This document shows positions 59,016 to 64,000 of a stretch of 64,000 nucleotides of DNA, piece by piece. Made by a program: the position numbers and the translations under genes. The stretch's first letter is position 1. Each line of letters starts with the position of its first letter. Below the pieces are notes generated by a model that made no database searches, was not told where the DNA came from, and was given only the letters and a program-made list of their open reading frames with translations. This DNA comes from Cycas panzhihuaensis (Eukaryota > Cycadophyta): contig CM041465.1 in NCBI GenBank assembly GCA_023213395.1, positions 188,611,741 to 188,675,740 of the forward strand, given 5' to 3'.

Positions 59016-60545
59016 AAGTCTTCTTAGCCATATTGATTCACAAGCTCTTAAAACTGCAGCCTTATACTCTACCTCGACTGTAGATAAGGAAATGGTATTT
59101 TACTTCTTTATACTCTAAGCTACTACTGCTAATACCATACTAAATATATAACCTTTCTATTATCGACATCACCTTTCCAATCTGAATATGTGTAACAAAT
59201 TAACTGAAATTTGGATGTGGCTTTATAATATAACCCAAAATCTGGAGTCCCTTTAAGGTGTCAAAGGATTCTTTTGGCAACTTACCAATAAGATGTCTTT
59301 GGATCCTGTATAAACCTAGACACAACACTAACTGAATATGTTATATTTGGTCGAGTAGATGTCAAATATATTAGGTTGCCAATGAGTTGTCTATAGAGAA
59401 TGGGATCAACATAAGTAGAGTCATTTATTATAGAAAGTTTGAATCCAATTTCTATTGGTATTGTCAATGGTTTGTAATTTTTCATTCTAAATATTTATAG
59501 TAGATCTAATATATATTTACATTAAGAGATAAATATTCCTTGTTTGTCCTACCAGGCTTCCAATTCTAGGAAGTAGTGCATGAGACCTAAGTCTGTCATC
59601 TCAAATTCCTTACACATAGCATCTTTAAACTGATGTAAAAGGTGGGAGTCATTTCTGGTATAAATTAAATCATTCACATAGAGTCCTGCAATCAATATTG
59701 AATTTCGCTTGATTTAGGTGTATAAGTTTGGATCTGTATAAGATCTCTCAAATCTTTGATCTCTAAAATGCTTGTCTATGCAAGAATACCAAGCCCCAAG
59801 TGTTTGTTTTAGACCATATAGTTCCTTCTTTAACTTGTACACTTTATTTTCTCCCCCCCTGACTTCAAAACTAAGAGGTTGAGTAACATAGATGTCTTCT
59901 TTAATATAACCATTTAGGAAAGTGCTTTTGACATCCATTTGATAAACTTTCCAAACCATTTGGGTGATTAAACTCATTATCATGCAAACAGATTCCATCC
60001 TAGCGATAGGGGAAAATGTTTCACTATAGTCTACACCTTCTCTTTGGGCATATCCTTTTGTAACTAATCTCACTTTGTATTTTTTGATGAAGCCATCTGA
60101 ATGGAACTTGGTCTTATAGACCCATTTGGTTCCAATAGCTTTCTTCTTTGGTGGTAAGCCTATGAGTTTCTAAGTATCATTCTTAATAATGGACTTATAT
60201 TCCTCTTTCATGGCTTTCTGCCAATATTCATGTTGATTAACCTTATCAAAGGTTTAAGGCTCATGAATTTTGAGTACCTTGCTCATTAGGACAAAGTTGA
60301 CCCTACGGAAGCATGTGGATCTTCTATTGTTATCTAATATATTTCCTAAGTCATGGTTGCAATGAACCCATTTGGGTAGATATTATGGTGGAAGTTGAGA
60401 TGATGTTCCCTCCCTAGTGGGTTCCTAGATATTTCTCCACATAGGAGGCACATATTTGGAGTTACTTGATGTGTCAAATTTAATGGTAATCTCCTTCTGC
60501 TTTTTTTGATTATCTTAGTAGTGGGTGTCTTCTTGAAACTTGACA
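59016..60545 (-). pseudogene. Element G copia reverse transcriptase and RNase H
   Basis: Reverse transcriptase occupies about 60120-59280: RLVTKGYAQREGVDYSETFS, VYQMDVKSTFLNGYIKEDIY and LYGLKQTLGAWYSCIDKHF. The catalytic box reads LYVNDLIYT, so YVDD has become YVND. RNase H begins with LIYLTSTRPNITYSVSVVSR and continues to 59016, where element E interrupts it; the end is at 45712-45988. Several stops are present. Sequence upstream of 60120 is a low-similarity linker. Confidence 0.85.
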
Positions 60546-61350
60546 TCTCTACTCACTATAAGCATTAGATATAAATTCTCCTCTATTATCTGATCTTAGA
60601 GAAAGGATATGATATCCACTTTGTCGCTCAATAAAGGTTTTGAAGGTAACAAAGTGGTCAAAAGTATCTGATTTATATTTTATAAAGAAAACCCATGTCT
60701 TTCTTGTGAAGTCATCAATAAATATGAGAAAATACTTTGCACCTGCTAAGAAGGGAGTAGTCATCAGTCCACAAATATCTATGTATACTAGTTGAAGAGG
60801 GGCAGATGCTTAATGGCTAAAATCTAGAAGTCTTTCTCTATGTGATTTACTAAGAAGACATCTATCACACAACTTTCTATTAGCATCAATAGGTGGTAAA
60901 CCATTAACTATATCCAACCTTTTCATAAGATCCAAGCTGTTGTAGTTAAGGTGACCAAAACATCTATACCACAAATCACTATCCATTGTAGTTGAAGTTC
61001 TAAGGGCATAGGTATCTGAAGGGGTGAGGATAAGCTTAAATAAATGATCTTTGGTCATTATACCTTTGGCAATAATAACTTTATTTTTTGTCTTGTCTTT
61101 GATGACACATTCGCCATTGTCAAAAATCACCTTATAATCTTGTCCCATCATCTATCCTACTCATAACAAGTTTTTTCTTAGGGCAGGGATATATAAAACA
61201 TCATCTAAGTATCTATATTTACCAATATCAGTCAACAAGGCTATGTTACCTTTCCCAACTAATTCATGAGAAGTATTATCTCTAAACATGATTGACCATT
61301 TTCTATTTTTATCTAAGGTTTGAAATAAATATTCTTTATGGGTCATATGG
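60546..61350 (-). pseudogene. Element G copia protease and N-terminal integrase
   Basis: The protease region (61161-61346) includes THMTHKEYLFQTLDKNR and VLYIPALRKNLL. Pre-integrase and the zinc finger are at 60810-61151 (DLWYRCFGHLNYNSLDLMKR, KLCDRCLLSKSHRERLLDFS). The integrase core has YIDICGLM (first Asp), LIFIDDFTRKTWVFF and SLRSDNRGEFIS (second Asp). It stops at SNAYSE (60549), before the region that should carry the catalytic Glu. Sequence resumes within the linker to reverse transcriptase, so an internal deletion removed the second half of the core. Confidence 0.85.
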
Positions 61351-62560
61351 GTTGAGCAATCTAAATCGATATACCAGCTATCATTCTCTTCTTCCTTAGT
61401 AGAAAATCTAGATAGAAATAACTTGTTATTAACCTTTGATTATGATGAATTTGAAGCATGTCCTCTAGATGGTGGTCCATGTTTTGAAAAATATTTATCT
61501 TCAGTGTGACTATTTCTATGACAATAAGTACAATATAATAGATGTCTTCTCCTATAACTTAGGCTTCAATTTCTTGGTTGAGAACGATCAATATTAAAAT
61601 ATCTCCCCATTTTCTCATAAGATTGAGGCGGATTATTTTTTGGTCAGTTGTCACAATATTTTTGAGTTGATCTTGAAAGTTGAGAATTACCTTGATAATA
61701 TGGACAACAAGGATGATTCTCAACTTGTCTCCTTTGATTGAAATTTCTTGGAGGATCTTCATGTTATTGGGGTCCTCCTTGTCTCTTTTGGTGAGGGGTT
61801 TAATATCGTAGAGGGTCTTGTCTAGTTTCCTTTCTAGGATTTCTACCTTTTCTCCTTGGAGGAGATTCCTTTTATCTTGAGGTTCCTGCTTGGGAGTTAG
61901 ATTGAATGCGGGCCTTTGTAGCAAAGGCATATTCTAAAGATTCATTTATATTTTGCTACTCTTCTATAGACATGAGCATGGCACTAAGTTATTCCACTTT
62001 GAGGGTACTTAGATCCTTTGATACACTAATACTAGTAGCTACCATTTTAAAATGTCTTATAGCTCCTACACATCTAAGGATCCTTTTAACTACCCTTTGT
62101 TCAGTTAGGGTATCCCCAAGTGACCTCATTTGGTTAATAATTTCTTAGACCTTGGTCATAAATTTCATTATTGATTCATGGGGTATCATACATAAATTTT
62201 CAAGCTTACTTCTTAGGTTTTGTAATTTAGAGGAGGCTTCTCCTTTATATACTAGTTGTAAAGTGTACCAAGCTTCTTTGGACTTAACTGATTTACTAAT
62301 TCTTAGGAACACATGATCTTCTAATGTACAAAAGATAAGAGTTAAGTCTTCATTATCCTTTTTGACATTTTCCTTATAGGTAACTTTTCTGCATCAGATG
62401 GATTTGGTTCTAATTCATTGTAGCCAGTTCTCACAATATCCCATATGTCATTAGCTATGAGGATGAGTCTCATCCTCCTACTCTAGTTTAGAAAATTGTT
62501 TCCATCAAATTTTGGGATAATTATATTCCTAAAACTAGATGTTATTTTAAACTAAAGTTA
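61351..62560 (-). pseudogene. Element G copia gag
   Basis: Gag frames are broken. Near 61530 is the knuckle CTYCHRNSHTEDKY, a CCHC motif with Tyr in place of the last Cys, followed by FSKHGPPSRGHASNSS. The upstream 61559-61930 segment is basic and polar (RKETRQDPLRY in one frame, then NFNQRR). The N-terminal capsid-like part lies in 61930-62560 with many stops. Confidence 0.7.
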
Positions 62561-64000
62561 TGTTAATCAAATGTAACAAATGAGATTTCAAAAGATAAAT
62601 GTAAATATAAAAAATATTTGAATTTAAATTTTGAAAAAAAGGTTAAATGTAAAAAATTTACTTTCAAATATAACCCAAGGTTTTTCCCAAAGTTTTGAAT
62701 AAGTGAACTAAGACCTATTAAGACTACTAGGATCTAAGTTTAAGTTTCTCCTAGGGCAACCTTCAGTTGCTATCATATTTAGTGGTGCCTGCCCACAGAT
62801 GGCAAAATAGGGACCCAATATACTAGTACATAAGTGCTAGGCTCTATATAACTCAGTACACGGGCTGCTAAGAAGGCTTTTACACCCCCTTGAGTTGTCA
62901 GTCCACTTGCCCTAAACTTATGCCTAGCGATAGATCTAGAGGTGAAGGTTTGCGAACCAAGTCACTCACCCTCTCCAGGTTTAGCCTTGGTATCTAAACA
63001 CCATAAAAGGAATAGGTTCTACACCTCAGCCTGCCACCAAATACACCTAATAGCTAATGGTTATTCTCATCCAATATGAGTAGGCCGATTAGGATGTGCA
63101 GGGTGGTAACTTCAGGGGTCTTAATTGTCCCCCTTGTAAGGCTAAAAAAATAAAGTGGTTTAATTCAGGATTATCTTATTTAATGTGAATAATAAATTAA
63201 TTGGCAGTGTGGTCTTGCTTAGGAAAAAATTATTCCTTTTATATAATAAAGAAAAACTTGAAAATAAAATAATAACATCTAAGTAAAATGAAATAAATAA
63301 TAAACTCTTTGAAAGATATAAGAAAGTAAATACTTTTCAAAAGGAAAAATGTAATGCTCTTTAAACAAATGAAAGATGCCTTTGGAAATTAAATAAAATA
63401 AATGCAACTTTTATAAATGCAAGAAGTAACTGATATTTTTCAACAATGATGAATAAAAAATAAAAAACTTTTAAGAAGTGTACGCCTTTTGAATAAATAA
63501 TAAACTTATAAGATATAAAAATTTATAGAATGATAAAAAAAGATCAAATATAGTTTAGAGAGCTGCTTAATATATTTTTAGTTGAAAAATTTTAAGAAAT
63601 AATATATGTAAATATGCAATAATGATAAATTAGAGGCTATTATATACCTTAAGTTTGATGGTTTTGAAAATCTACAAAAACACTTTAAAACTTATAAATA
63701 ATAGTGTCAATTCGAAGAGGAGTGAGTCAACTTCCCAACAAAACTAACGGATCTAAATTCTGATGTAAAATAGAAAAGTTATAATAGAAATGGCAGTAAG
63801 TACTTTTATGTTAAAAAGTTTAAAAATAATGAAGTGACACTTTGGCTGATTAAAATAATGATTAAAATAAATCTTAAAAAATAAAATGAATAGATGGTGA
63901 TGAAGTTTGCTAATAATAGATGACTGTAGAGTAGATCCAGGTAGAAAATAATCTCCTGGTGATAAAATATAATCTAATAAAAAAAAGGATTTTGTGAAAA
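62561..64000 (-). other. Element G 5' leader, runs off the window
   Basis: Bases 62750-63150 match the leader of H (22760-23200, reverse complement), including the shared block tatatagagcctag(c/a). The rest is AT-rich, with no gene and no primer site found. If the leader is as long as in H, the 5' LTR lies just outside the window. Confidence 0.6.

Overview
This window looks like intergenic DNA from a large, repeat-rich land-plant nuclear genome. I found no host gene, rRNA, tRNA or CRISPR array that I can support. Almost everything is LTR retrotransposon sequence, layered by nested insertion. I cannot name the species. The evidence for a plant is the Tat-type Ty3/gypsy reverse transcriptase and gag, the tRNA-Arg-like primer sites, the plant-style Ty1/copia elements and the depth of nesting.

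Layout. (A) 1-5683: the 5' part of a Ty3/gypsy Tat element on the minus strand (gag remnant plus a 3.0 kb 5' LTR), inserted into F. (F) 5684 to roughly 20.4 kb: an old plus-strand Tat relative with RNase H, integrase, minisatellites, an extra archaeal-type RNase H, an antisense spliced gene and more tandem repeats. (D) 8512-13752: a complete Ty1/copia element with 209 bp LTRs and target-site duplication (TSD) ctttg, inserted into F. (H) about 20.4-25.27 kb: a decayed plus-strand copia element. (C) 25270-29214 plus 43516 to about 45.16 kb: a minus-strand copia element that breaks the H integrase. (B) 29215-43515: a nearly full-length 14.3 kb minus-strand Tat element with TSD gacct, inserted into the gag of C. 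(G) about 45.16-45.99 kb plus 59.02-64.0 kb: a minus-strand copia element of the same family as H. (E) 45989-59015: a second minus-strand copy of the A/B family with TSD aagtc, inserted into the RNase H of G.

The most interesting content is in the Tat elements. In B and F, gypsy RNase H is followed directly by integrase. The additional archaeal-type RNase H lies 3' of integrase, whereas in the Ogre and Retand elements I know it lies between RNase H and integrase. F and E also carry a gene on the opposite strand to gag-pol, with a conserved TATA promoter and matching splice sites. In F it encodes a plant-mobile-domain-like region, and in E its last exon is charged and coiled-coil-like. B keeps the promoter and C-terminus but has lost about 1.2 kb between them. 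E has lost most of pol through a 2.3 kb deletion with 4 bp of microhomology. Most copies carry stops, frameshifts or catalytic-site changes, so they are probably inactive. D and B are the best preserved.
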